Shown here: piece by piece, positions 13,009 to 22,111 of the stretch
How positions within the stretch are numbered: position 1 is the stretch's first letter
Layout of the letters: every line of letters starts with the position of its first letter
NCBI GenBank assembly: GCA_029227215.1
Contig: JAQXZM010000134.1
Span: 1-33,148 of the forward strand
Length of the DNA stretch: 33,148 nucleotides
Direction of reading: 5' to 3'
Source: Bifidobacteriaceae bacterium
Lineage (GTDB): Bacteria; Actinomycetota; Actinomycetes; Actinomycetales; Bifidobacteriaceae
Position numbers and translations under genes: made by a program
The notes under the pieces: model-generated
What the model was told of the DNA's origin: nothing
Databases searched by the model: none
The model's input: the letters and a program-made list of their open reading frames with translations, nothing else

Positions 13009-14928
13009 ATGACGAATGTTCTTGTTTCCGTTGCCTGGCCGTATGCAAACGGCCCCCGACACATCGGCCACGTCGCCGGTTTCGGCGTGCCGTCCGACGT
13101 CTATGCCCGTTACGCCCGCATGAAGGGCGACAACGTGCTCATGGTCTCCGGCACCGACGAGCACGGCACCCCGATCCTGGTGCAGGCGGAGGCCGAGGGC
13201 GTGAGCGCGCAGGAGCTCGCCAACCGCTACAACGCGGTCATCGCCAAGGACCTGTGCGACCTGGGCCTGAGCTACGACCTGTTCACCCGCACCACCACCG
13301 GCAATCACGAGCATGTGGTGCAGGAGATGTTCCGCCAGTGCCTCAAGAACGGCTACATCTACAAGGGCACCCAGCAGGTCGCCATCTCGCCGAGCACCGG
13401 GCGCACGCTGCCCGACCGCTACATCGAGGGCACCTGCCCGATCTGCGGCGCGGACGGCGCCCGCGGCGACCAGTGCGATAACTGCGGCAACGAGCTCGAC
13501 CCGATCGACCTGATCAACCCCGTCTCCAAGATCAATGGCGAGACCCCGATTTTCAAGGAGACCGAGCACTACTTCCTGGACCTGCCGGCGCTCGCCAAGG
13601 CGAACCTCGCCTGGCTCAACACCCGCGAAGGCTGGCGCACCAACGTCATCAACTTCTCGAAGGGTCTGTTCAAAGAGGTGCGCCCCCGCGCCATCACGCG
13701 CGACATCGACTGGGGCATCCCGGTGCCGGTCGATGGCTGGATCGACAACCCCAACAAGAAGCTGTACGTGTGGTTCGACGCGGTGATCGGCTACTTCAGC
13801 GCCTCCATCGAGTGGGCGCGCCGCAAGGGCGACCCCGACGCATGGCGCGCCTGGTGGAACGACCCGAACGCCTTGGGCTACTACTTCATGGGCAAAGACA
13901 ACATCACGTTCCACTCTCAGATCTGGCCCTCTGAGATCCTTGCCTACAACGGCGAGGGCGACAAGGGCGGCGAGCCGGGCGAATACGGCCATCTCAACCT
14001 GCCCACCCAGGTGGTCGCCAGCGAGTTCATGACGATGGAAGGCAAGAAGTTCAGCTCCTCGCGCGGCATCGTCATCTATGTGAAGGACATCCTGGCGCGT
14101 TACCCCGTGGACGCCGTGCGCTATTACATCTCGGTCGCCGGCCCGGAGAATTCCGATTCCGACTTCACCTGGGCGGAGTTCGTGCGCCACAACAACGAGG
14201 AGCTCGTGGCGAGCTGGGGCAACTTGGTCAACCGCGTCGCCGTGCTGCTGCACAAGAACTTCGGCGAGATTCCCGAGACGAAGCCCGAGGCGTTCACCGA
14301 TGACGACCGCGCGCTGCTCGACGAGTCGCTCAAGGCGTTCGACACAGTGGGCGGACTGATCGGCGAGCACCACCAGAAGGCCGCGCTTTCCGAGGCGATG
14401 CGCCTGGTGCAGGACATCAACAAGTACGTCTCCGCCGAGGAGCCGTGGAAGATCAAGGACAATCCTGACCGCCTCGCCGCCGTGCTCTTCACCGCCGCAC
14501 AGGCCGTGATGGACGCGAACGTGATGCTCGCGCCGTTCCTGCCCCACTCCGCGCAGAAGGGGTGGGAGACGATGGGCGGCACCGGCGTGTTCTCCCCGCT
14601 GCCCCACATCGAGCAGGTCGAGGACCTCGACAAGCCGGGCTTCACCTACCCGATCATCACCGGCGAGTACAAGCTGGGCGTGAACGTGCACCCGTGGGCG
14701 CGCGAGGAGCTCAAGCCGCACACCCCGATCGCCAAGCCGACGCCGATCTTCCAGAAGATCCCGCCGGAGGCCGTGAAGGAAGAGCTTGCCCGCTTCCAGG
14801 CGGACCTCGACGCCCGCCGTGCCAAGGAGGCCGCCCGCCTCGCCGCCGAGAAGGCGAAGCTCGCCGCCGCCGAAGGCAAGGAAGGCACTGAAGGCAAGGA
14901 AGGCGCGGAAGGCAAGGATTCCGAATAA
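13009..14928 (+). CDS. metG: Methionyl-tRNA synthetase
   Basis: MetG charges tRNA-Met with methionine in the cytoplasm. The 639-residue class I synthetase shows the HIGH motif at 18-21 (RHIGH), a single zinc knuckle (CPIC at 143-146 and CDNC at 156-159), and the KMSKS equivalent KFSSS at 347-351. The anticodon-binding helices follow. The dimerisation EMAP-like domain of many MetRS is absent; instead a charged Ala/Lys/Glu helix ends in low-complexity [18 protein letters not shown], encoded by a short in-frame repeat. The start at 13009 is chosen because residue-level homology begins at [15 protein letters not shown] and the −10 GATAAT lies 7 nt upstream; the 49-codon upstream extension is low complexity and non-homologous. 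Confidence 0.97.
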   Translation: MTNVLVSVAWPYANGPRHIGHVAGFGVPSDVYARYARMKGDNVLMVSGTDEHGTPILVQAEAEGVSAQELANRYNAVIAKDLCDLGLSYDLFTRTTTGNHEHVVQEMFRQCLKNGYIYKGTQQVAISPSTGRTLPDRYIEGTCPICGADGARGDQCDNCGNELDPIDLINPVSKINGETPIFKETEHYFLDLPALAKANLAWLNTREGWRTNVINFSKGLFKEVRPRAITRDIDWGIPVPVDGWIDNPNKKLYVWFDAVIGYFSASIEWARRKGDPDAWRAWWNDPNALGYYFMGKDNITFHSQIWPSEILAYNGEGDKGGEPGEYGHLNLPTQVVASEFMTMEGKKFSSSRGIVIYVKDILARYPVDAVRYYISVAGPENSDSDFTWAEFVRHNNEELVASWGNLVNRVAVLLHKNFGEIPETKPEAFTDDDRALLDESLKAFDTVGGLIGEHHQKAALSEAMRLVQDINKYVSAEEPWKIKDNPDRLAAVLFTAAQAVMDANVMLAPFLPHSAQKGWETMGGTGVFSPLPHIEQVEDLDKPGFTYPIITGEYKLGVNVHPWAREELKPHTPIAKPTPIFQKIPPEAVKEELARFQADLDARRAKEAARLAAEKAKLAAAEGKEGTEGKEGAEGKDSE

Positions 14929-15070
14929 TCCGCGGGATTCCAAATGATTGAGCGGAAGGATTATTCCGTTGTCGCATGATTGCAATGCGGAATGATTATT
15001 CCAGGCGATTGCTCCGAATAATGATTCTCCCGAGCAGTCATTTTGAATAATCAACAAGCGCGAATGGCAA

Positions 15071-15106
15071 GCGCCCCGACCAAGAAACCGGTCGGGGCGC
15101 TTCGTT
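15071..15106. terminator. Bidirectional terminator between metG and the GGDEF/EAL gene
   Basis: GCGCCCCGACC pairs with GGTCGGGGCGC around an 8-nt loop, flanked by AA and TTCGTTATT. It serves the convergent metG and the 15210 gene. The rest of 14929-15209 holds an AT-rich patch with repeated ATTATTCC and GAATAATGATT (14955-15055) and a degenerate GCGGATTGATTGGG repeat (15120-15180). Confidence 0.85.
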
Positions 15107-15209
15107 ATTGATTGGAGCTGCGGTGGATTGGGCTGCGGATCGATTGGGGCGGATTGATGGGCTCGCGGATTGATTGGGCCGCTGCTGAGCCCACTGCCGA
15201 TCCCACTGC

Positions 15210-17927
15210 TCAGTTGTCGAACGACGGACGGTCGATCGGCTGGATCGGCGGCACTTCATAGCGATTGGCGTGCGCGGCATGGGAGGAATCCGCAGCGGCT
15301 CCGGAGACCTTGGCGGCGCCGCCATCCCCGCCATCCGCGCCATCCGCGCCGCCCGAGCCACCCTTCGCGTCGCGCCCCGCCGCCACATACTCCATGTTGG
15401 CGGAAAGCCCGGTGGTTTCCAGCCGCATGCGCAGCTCCGAAGCGGTCATCGGGGTGGCGAACAGATCGCCGATCACCTCGGCGCAGCCCAGGTCGAGCAG
15501 CTCCTGCACCTGGTCGGGCGTGCTCACGCCGCTCAGATACACCGCGAAATGGTTGCGCTTGGCGGCATCCACGATCTCCGACACGATCGTGTGGGCGCGC
15601 GGGTTCTCCAGGTCCTGCACCACCGACGCATCGAGCGTGAGCGCGTCGGCGGGAATCTGCGCAAGCGCGGCGATCTCGGAGAACGACGTGCCGCCCTCCA
15701 CGATCACGAGGCGCATGTTGGGAAGCGCCGCTAGCGCCTTGATGTCATCTTCGCAATCCGGGCCCTCGCCGGCATGCTGGATCGCATCGCGCCCGATCTG
15801 CAGGTGGAACGTCACCTCCGGGTGCTTGGCGCTCGCGGTCTCCATGTATTCATAGAACGCGGCGTCATCCAGCTCGCCGCCGTTGAGCAGGAATCCCAGC
15901 GTATGGACCCGCGGCGCATCGGCATCGGACACGACGGCGCGCAGCTGCGTCATGTCGCGCAGCGCTTGCTCGATCGTGTCAATCGTGAGCCGGGTGCCCA
16001 GCTGCAGGCGCACCGCCTCGTTGGCGATGAAATCATGCTGCAATGGCTGGCCATCCGCGCCCACGATATGCGGAATGGCGTTGACGCCCACCATCGTGTT
16101 GGTGCGCAGGTCGAACGCCGGCTGGTAGCGCATCGTGAACGAATTCTTCTCGATGGCATCGCCCAACGCGCCGGACGCGAGCACCGACTGCGCTGAATCG
16201 CTTTCCTCGACGGCGCCCGCCAGCGCAACGGCATCACCGCCGATGCCCGCGTTCGCCAGCACTGCATCGATCTGCGCGAAATCGCGCGGCGCCACGATCG
16301 CGGTGGACGTCATCGTGGACAGCGACACAATGGCGTCGTCGGCATGCACCGGCAGAGACGTGGTGTTGCGCAGGTCCTCGGCAAGCCGGTCGACGTTGGT
16401 GCCGGGCGTGACCTCGTGGAGCACGACGGCGAAGCTGTCGCCATCCACGCGCACGAGCATCGCGTCGTCGGGAGCCATACGGCGGATGCGGTCGGCGGTG
16501 GCGCGCAGCACCACGTTGCCGGTGCGGCGGCCGAAGCGTTCGTTGATGTGGCGGAAGCGTTCGATCTCCAGGTAGACGATGGCGATGGTGTTGGCGCTGT
16601 TGCCGGTCTCCAGCGTCTTGAGATACGAGACGAACGCGCCGTAGGTGTAGGCGCCGGTGAGCGGGTCGCGCTCGCCCTCGGTGCGCAGCGTCGTGACCTC
16701 CTGGTGCACGCGCAGCTCCTCGGCGAGGATCTCGGCGGAGGAAGCGAGCACCGCCGCGTCGGCGGGCAGGAACGGCCGGTTGAACATGCTGCGCTCGAAC
16801 ACCAGCACATACTGGTCCTTCCCGCTGCCGATGGGGCCGGATGCCCGGTAGGAATGCCACGGGCGGCGCGCCAGGGCGTCGCGGGAGCTGATGAAGCAGC
16901 GCACGTTGGGCATCTCGCGGTTGAGCGTCGATGCCACCACGTTCTCCGGCGCCGTGTGGGGAAGCGGCAGCGAATCGGTGACGGCGGTGATGGCGCGCAG
17001 CGAGTTGCGGTACCGCATGAGGCGGCGCACCGCATAGAAGCTCAGCAAGCCCAGTGCATAGGCATCGAGCAGCGCGAGGAACAGCACATGCACGTTGAGG
17101 ATGTCGGTGAGGGAATCCGAGAATTCCACGATGGCGGGCGTCCAGACCATGAGCACCGCCGCCGCGAGGTCGCATACCGCCAGGCCGATGATGCGGGTGA
17201 GGCTGAACTCCGGCATCGCGGCGCTGATGGGCACGCCCACCAGCACGAACACGAGCAGGTCGCACACGAGCCGCACCGCCACGATGGCGACGGCGATGAT
17301 GAGCAGCGGCGCGATCCAATGGCCCACCAGGTAATCAAGTACCGCAGCCGACGGCGTGGAGCCCTCGATCATGCGGCGCAGCGTCGCGGGCTCGCCGCCC
17401 AGGATCGCGCGGATCACGGGGATGGGCGCCAGCGCGGTGCTGGTGCGGATGGCGCCGATGAAGAAGCTCTTGGCGTTGCGCGCGCTGCACAGGAACGTGA
17501 CGATGAGCAGCGGCATGAAGAGCTGGTCGAGCGTGCCGGTGACGAGCAGCATGATGGTGAGCAGCGGAATCACAGTGTGCCGGCAGGAGAGCGTCTCGCT
17601 CGACAGCCCCGTGGCATATGCCATGCAGACGATGAAGCTGACGATGGAACCGGCGGTGGCGATGGGGTGCGCCGTTGCGAACGGCAGGAACGCCGGCCAG
17701 TAGCCGATCGTGAGTCCCGCGAGTTCCGCCAGGCACACGAGGGCGAGCACCCACACGCGCGTGTTGTGGTGTTGCCCGGGCGGCAGGAGCGTCTGCTCGT
17801 CGCTCGCCGGGCTGATGGGCACCGGGTTGATGGGCACGGGGTTGCTGGCTATTGGATTGCCGGTTGCCGGGCTGTCGGCTGTCGGATTGACCGGTGCCTG
17901 ATTGCTAGGCGACGTGGTTGATGTCAT
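15210..17927 (-). CDS. Membrane protein with degenerate GGDEF and EAL domains
   Basis: The 905-residue protein starts at ATG 17927 with AGGGAG 6 nt upstream. It has a Pro/Asn/Ser/Ala-rich N-terminus of ~55 residues with near-repeats (NPVPINPVPISP), about eight membrane segments (57-300), a linker domain, then GGDEF (~420-545) and EAL (~590-850) domains. Both active sites are lost: the GGDEF loop reads DGDSF (495-499), and the EAL signature reads NAI at 618-620 within VGVNAIPH; the DDFGTGYSS element reads VEGGTSFSE. It should neither make nor cut cyclic di-GMP. It may bind a nucleotide or act as a scaffold. The C-terminal tail is Gly/Ala/Asp-rich. It is followed upstream on the same strand by the GH18-like gene, probably co-transcribed. 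Confidence 0.88.
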   Translation of the reverse strand: MTSTTSPSNQAPVNPTADSPATGNPIASNPVPINPVPISPASDEQTLLPPGQHHNTRVWVLALVCLAELAGLTIGYWPAFLPFATAHPIATAGSIVSFIVCMAYATGLSSETLSCRHTVIPLLTIMLLVTGTLDQLFMPLLIVTFLCSARNAKSFFIGAIRTSTALAPIPVIRAILGGEPATLRRMIEGSTPSAAVLDYLVGHWIAPLLIIAVAIVAVRLVCDLLVFVLVGVPISAAMPEFSLTRIIGLAVCDLAAAVLMVWTPAIVEFSDSLTDILNVHVLFLALLDAYALGLLSFYAVRRLMRYRNSLRAITAVTDSLPLPHTAPENVVASTLNREMPNVRCFISSRDALARRPWHSYRASGPIGSGKDQYVLVFERSMFNRPFLPADAAVLASSAEILAEELRVHQEVTTLRTEGERDPLTGAYTYGAFVSYLKTLETGNSANTIAIVYLEIERFRHINERFGRRTGNVVLRATADRIRRMAPDDAMLVRVDGDSFAVVLHEVTPGTNVDRLAEDLRNTTSLPVHADDAIVSLSTMTSTAIVAPRDFAQIDAVLANAGIGGDAVALAGAVEESDSAQSVLASGALGDAIEKNSFTMRYQPAFDLRTNTMVGVNAIPHIVGADGQPLQHDFIANEAVRLQLGTRLTIDTIEQALRDMTQLRAVVSDADAPRVHTLGFLLNGGELDDAAFYEYMETASAKHPEVTFHLQIGRDAIQHAGEGPDCEDDIKALAALPNMRLVIVEGGTSFSEIAALAQIPADALTLDASVVQDLENPRAHTIVSEIVDAAKRNHFAVYLSGVSTPDQVQELLDLGCAEVIGDLFATPMTASELRMRLETTGLSANMEYVAAGRDAKGGSGGADGADGGDGGAAKVSGAAADSSHAAHANRYEVPPIQPIDRPSFDN

Positions 17928-18024
17928 GTGCACTCCCTGATGAATGCCGGATGAAGAAGTCTGTGGTGCAGAAGTATGTACTGCAGAAGTATGCGTGCGG
18001 CGCGGTGCCGTCAGCGCGGTGCCG

Positions 18025-19317
18025 TCAGCTGGTGGGCCCGATGAGCCTCCACGGGGAATCCACGCCATTGGCGGTGCTGTCTGGCTGGACGCCGGTGTTT
18101 TGCTGCAACGCCTCGTAGATCTTGTTGTCCCAGACGACCTTGCTGCCCTTCGCGTAGGTGGTGGCGGCGTCCCAGGTGGGGTAATCGCTGCCGTTGCGCT
18201 CCCATGTGGTGTTCATGTTTACGATGGTGCCGGGCGTGCCGTGGAATCCCGAGCCCAGGATCGTGGCGAACTCGCCGCTCGTCTGCTTCATGCCGCTGCA
18301 CGCGGTCTGGGTGGAGGTCACGGAGGCGTTCTCGCCGCACTGCTGGTCGCGGTTGAGCGACCACATGCTCACGCGCCCCAGGTTGGCTTGGAGCGCGAAG
18401 GTGTTGACCTGCTGGGCGTCGTCGAGCGTGAGGTATTCGCCATCGGTATCGTTCTGCCCGATGAGCACGGTCACGCCCATCATCTCCCAGATCTGGGTGT
18501 CGTTGAACAGCTTGCCGCGCGAGTAGAGCATGCTCCTGTATTGGTTGTGCACGGCGTTGAGCGCCTGCTTGATGAGCGTCGCCTGGTCGGTCGTGGTGGA
18601 GGGGACGTTGAAATCCATCGCCATCACGTTGAGCGAACCGAGGTTCACGCCGGCGTCGAGGAACGATTCGACGGTCTGCTTGCCCGCATCCGTGAGGCCG
18701 TCGGTGCCCACTGGCAGCGTGAGGCCCACGGTGAGGCTGGCGCCGGACTGCTCCGCCTTGCTTTGCAACGCGGCGACCGCTTGCGCGCGGCGCGTGGCGG
18801 CATCGCTGTAGCCATCGAGGTTGGATTCCTCGATGTCGAAATCGATCGACGAGACGTGATAGCGCGAGATGACCGCGTCGTAGGCGCTTTGCAGGTCCTG
18901 CGCGGTGGAGCATTGCGAGGCGAGCTCGTGGCCCTGCTGGCCGCCGAAGCTGATGGTGACGGTGCGCCCCGAACGCGCGGTGCGGGCGATGCGGCTGTCC
19001 ATGTCGAGTTGCGAGGCGGCGTCGTCCATGCTGTAGTAGCCGCCCCAGCTGGGCGTGCACCCGGAGGGCGCCGTGATGAAGCCGAGCACGACGTTCTTGT
19101 AGACGTCGCCCACATCCGATTCGAACGTGTAGCTCGGGGTGGAAGTCACATCGGCATAGCCGCCGAACCACGGGGCGGGGAGCTTCTTCGACGATGTGCG
19201 CGTGTAGACGAGCCACGCCCACACGCCGCCTGCGATGAGCGCCACCGCCACCAGAAAGGCGATGAATCGCGCGATCGAGAATCGGCGCCCTGGGAAGAGC
19301 GGTTTTCTGCGACTCAT
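18025..19317 (-). CDS. Membrane-anchored GH18-like glycosidase with C-terminal CBM5/12 module
   Basis: A 430-residue protein with an N-terminal signal anchor (basic start, hydrophobic 17-38), so the enzyme part is outside the membrane. The barrel carries the GH18 strand motif SFGG (123-126) and the catalytic D-x-D-x-E in SSIDFDIEE (D159, D161, E163), with MAMDF later as expected for GH18. GH18 enzymes cleave β-1,4-GlcNAc polymers such as chitin or related glycans. The last ~50 residues form a CBM5/12 chitin-binding module (WDAATTYAKGSKVVW, then KIYEA and PWRLIG). The ATG at 19317 has a near-perfect AAGGAGG 5 nt upstream. It precedes the GGDEF/EAL gene and is divergent from the GT2 synthase, suggesting it trims or releases that polymer. 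The glycan substrate is inferred. Confidence 0.85.
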   Translation of the reverse strand: MSRRKPLFPGRRFSIARFIAFLVAVALIAGGVWAWLVYTRTSSKKLPAPWFGGYADVTSTPSYTFESDVGDVYKNVVLGFITAPSGCTPSWGGYYSMDDAASQLDMDSRIARTARSGRTVTISFGGQQGHELASQCSTAQDLQSAYDAVISRYHVSSIDFDIEESNLDGYSDAATRRAQAVAALQSKAEQSGASLTVGLTLPVGTDGLTDAGKQTVESFLDAGVNLGSLNVMAMDFNVPSTTTDQATLIKQALNAVHNQYRSMLYSRGKLFNDTQIWEMMGVTVLIGQNDTDGEYLTLDDAQQVNTFALQANLGRVSMWSLNRDQQCGENASVTSTQTACSGMKQTSGEFATILGSGFHGTPGTIVNMNTTWERNGSDYPTWDAATTYAKGSKVVWDNKIYEALQQNTGVQPDSTANGVDSPWRLIGPTS

Positions 19318-19479
19318 GGAAGCCTCCTTCCGCAGCTGTTTCCCTGCGAGGCCGCGGCTGGCCGCCCGCGGGGTCGCAGCGAGCAATCCCGCGGGATCAC
19401 AGCGGACGGCCCCGCGTTTCCCCGCGTTTCCGCGTCCGTTTGGTGCGCTAGCGTTGATTGTATCGAGGGGCTGTGCCAG

Positions 19480-19560
19480 CGTTTACGCGGAATTCATACA
19501 GGAATTCCCGCGAGGGATATGCCGTTTGGTATAACGTTACAGTTCCTTCTCGGTGCTCAA
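19480..19560. promoter_or_regulatory. Divergent promoter region between the glycosidase and GT2 synthase genes
   Basis: The 358-bp gap 19318-19675 holds no gene. It contains the near-palindrome TATAACGTTAC around 19530, which overlaps a possible −10 (TATAAC) for the synthase, and an upstream GC-rich palindromic stretch (19340-19420). This is the likely control region for both directions. Confidence 0.3.
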
Positions 19561-19675
19561 CACTACGAGAGCTGCGCGAAAAGCGGCGGCGACGGTGTGT
19601 TTCGGCGCGATCTGGCCGCACACCGTGCGTCTGCTCGCGGCGCGCAGTCGGCATGTTCGGTGAGGTGATGGGTAG

Positions 19676-22015
19676 ATGGCGAATCACAATGCCAAGGCAA
19701 ACGATGCCACCAGGTCTCCCAAGCAGGGCTTCCTGGGGCTCGGCAGCCGTCGCATGCCCGACGGCCGCATCCGGCAATGGGGGGCGGAACGCTCCACGCA
19801 ACCGCTGTCGATCATGCACGACAGGCCGTCCGGCCGCAAGATCGTGATGGGCTATGTCGCGATGATCATGACCGTCGTGTGCTACGTCGTGTACATGGTG
19901 CGCATGATCCTCACGCTCTTCGTGCACAATCCGAACGTGACGCTGCGTTTCGTGCTCGAAGGCGTGCTGTACCTGCTCATCGTGACCGTGCTCATCTTCA
20001 GCGCGATGGTCTACCTCGCCACGCGTCAGGGCGCCATGCGCCGCTTCATCACCCACGAGCGCGTGCCCCGCGCCATGCTCGACGAGCACTTCGACCACGG
20101 CTACGCCAAGGGCATCACGGTGCTCATCCCCTCGTATGTGGAGCAGCCCAAGGTGGTCGAGAAGACCATTTGGTCCGCCGCGCTCCAGGAATTCCCCGAC
20201 ATTGCCATCGTGCTGCTCATCGATGACCCGCCGCATCCCAAGGATGACGAACACCGGCGCATCCTCCAGGCAAGCCGCGACCTCGTGCCGCGCGTCATGG
20301 CGGAGCTCGACGCGCCCGCCAAACGCTTCACCGCCGCCCGTGCCCGCGCCCGCGCCGAGGTGCGCGACCGCCTCTATGCCCGCCGCGGCACCGTGGCGCA
20401 ATGCGTGGAGGATTACCGCGCCGCCGTGCGCTGGCTCAACGACAAGGCGGATGCCTGGGAGGTGCAGGACCACACCGATGCCTTCTTCTGCGACCAGGTG
20501 TTGCGCGGTCTGGCCCGCGAATTGGGCGAGACGTGCGAGGCGCTGCGCCAGGCGGTGAACTTCAACGAGCGCATCTCGTCGGAGCGCCTGCTGCAGCTGT
20601 ACAACCGGCTCGTGTGGATCTTCACCGCCAAAGGGTGGTCGTTCGAACGCAAGCAGTATTGCTCCACCTCGCAAGAGGGCAACAAGGCGATGAACCTCAA
20701 CTCATTCATCGGCCTCATGGGCCACAAGCTCAAGCGCGAGGAGACCGCGGACGGCGTGGCGCTGCGCGACATCCGCCCCGGCGAGGCACCGGACTTCGTG
20801 ATGCGCGACTCCGAGTACGTGCTCACGCTCGACGCCGATTCCATGCTGCTGCGCGACTACTGCCTGCGCCTCGTCTACCAGCTCGAGCAGCCCGGCAACG
20901 AGCGGGTGGCGGTCATCCAGACGCCCTACTCCTCGTACCGCGGCGCGCCTACGCGCATCGAACGCATCGCTGCCGCCACCACCGACATCCAGCATGTGCT
21001 CCACCAGGGCATGACGTATTACGACGCCACGTTCTGGGTGGGCGCGAACGCGGTGATCCGCAAGCGCGCGCTCGACGACATCTGCGTCGTCTCCACCGAA
21101 GACACCCGCACCATCAAGACCTACATCCAGGACCGCACCGTCATCGAAGACACCGAATCGAGCGTGGACCTGGGCTATTACGGCTGGCACTTGGTCAATT
21201 ACCCCGAGCGCCTGAGCTACAGCGCCACCCCGCCGGACTTCGGCTCGCTCGTGGTGCAGCGGCGCCGCTGGGCGAACGGCGGCCTGCTCATCATCGGCAA
21301 GTTCTTCCGCATCGTGCGCGCCCGCCGCGCCAGCGCCGATCCGGTGAAGCTGGGGGAGTGGTGCCTGCGCGTCAACTACATGGCGTCGATCGCGTGGTCG
21401 AGCTTCGGCCTCATGTTCCTGCTCGCCTACCCCTTCGACCAGCGGCTGCTGAGCCCCTGGGTGGTGCTCGCCTCGCTGCCGTACTTCGCCTCGTATGCCT
21501 CGGACCTCAAGTACAACGGCTACAAGCGCTCCGACATCTTCCGCATCTATGGCTTCAACATCGTGTTGCTCACCGTCAACCTCGCCGGCACGCTCAAATC
21601 CATCCAGCAAGGCATGACGAACACGAAGATCCCGTTCGTGCGCACGCCGAAGGTCTCGAACCGCACCGCGTCGCCGCCGCTCTATGTGGCGATGCCGTGG
21701 GCGATCGTGATCTTCTCGTGCTTCGTGTTCTACTCCGATTACCTCACCCAGAACTGGGGCAATGCGATTTTCGCCGGGTTCAACGCAATCGTGACCACCT
21801 GGGCGATCGTCTCGTACATCGGCGTGTGGCATTCCATCCAAGACATGGTGGTGGGGCTCGTGCGGTGGTTCTTCGTGCCGGTCAAGCCCAAGGTGGCACC
21901 CGCGCAGCGCGTGCGCAACGACGCGATGCGCGAGGCCTTGGGCGGCAATCCCTCGTGGAAGGACGCGCTGTATTTCGGCGACCGGCAGATGGTCTACGAG
22001 ACGCGGCGGCGGTAG
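19676..22015 (+). CDS. Processive family 2 glycosyltransferase (cellulose/chitin/hyaluronan-synthase-like)
   Basis: A 779-residue membrane synthase expected to polymerise a β-linked glycan from a UDP-sugar and export it. Two membrane segments (55-81, 92-116) precede the GT domain, which starts at GITVLIPSYVEQP. Motifs of processive GT2 enzymes are present: the first Asp pair in LLIDDPP (183-184), DADS (386-389), the acceptor motif IEDTESSVDLGYYGW (490-504) and QRRRW (528-532). About five more membrane segments follow. The ~190 residues between the first Asp and DADS are longer than usual and contain an Arg/Ala-rich helical insertion (205-310). No PilZ domain is visible. The start has GAGGTGAT about 9 nt upstream. 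Divergent from the glycosidase and dead GGDEF/EAL genes. Confidence 0.9.
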   Translation: MANHNAKANDATRSPKQGFLGLGSRRMPDGRIRQWGAERSTQPLSIMHDRPSGRKIVMGYVAMIMTVVCYVVYMVRMILTLFVHNPNVTLRFVLEGVLYLLIVTVLIFSAMVYLATRQGAMRRFITHERVPRAMLDEHFDHGYAKGITVLIPSYVEQPKVVEKTIWSAALQEFPDIAIVLLIDDPPHPKDDEHRRILQASRDLVPRVMAELDAPAKRFTAARARARAEVRDRLYARRGTVAQCVEDYRAAVRWLNDKADAWEVQDHTDAFFCDQVLRGLARELGETCEALRQAVNFNERISSERLLQLYNRLVWIFTAKGWSFERKQYCSTSQEGNKAMNLNSFIGLMGHKLKREETADGVALRDIRPGEAPDFVMRDSEYVLTLDADSMLLRDYCLRLVYQLEQPGNERVAVIQTPYSSYRGAPTRIERIAAATTDIQHVLHQGMTYYDATFWVGANAVIRKRALDDICVVSTEDTRTIKTYIQDRTVIEDTESSVDLGYYGWHLVNYPERLSYSATPPDFGSLVVQRRRWANGGLLIIGKFFRIVRARRASADPVKLGEWCLRVNYMASIAWSSFGLMFLLAYPFDQRLLSPWVVLASLPYFASYASDLKYNGYKRSDIFRIYGFNIVLLTVNLAGTLKSIQQGMTNTKIPFVRTPKVSNRTASPPLYVAMPWAIVIFSCFVFYSDYLTQNWGNAIFAGFNAIVTTWAIVSYIGVWHSIQDMVVGLVRWFFVPVKPKVAPAQRVRNDAMREALGGNPSWKDALYFGDRQMVYETRRR

Positions 22016-22110
22016 CGGCGCACGGGGCCTGGCGGTAGCGCGGGGCTCGGCGGTAGCGCGGGGCTTGGCGGTAGCGCGGGGGGGCTCGGCGGGCAGCGCG
22101 GGGCTTGGCC
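22009..22110 (+). repeat. 18-21-bp GC-rich tandem repeat, about five units
   Basis: Units of GGCGGTAGCGCGGGGCTT type fill the gap between the synthase stop and the convergent sirtuin gene. The first unit overlaps the last codons of the synthase. No hairpin terminator is evident here. Confidence 0.75.
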
Positions 22111-22111
22111 T

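Noticed and set aside
12745-15057. 770-aa minus-strand frame opposite metG
   Set aside because: Antisense shadow of metG; no homology or start signals.
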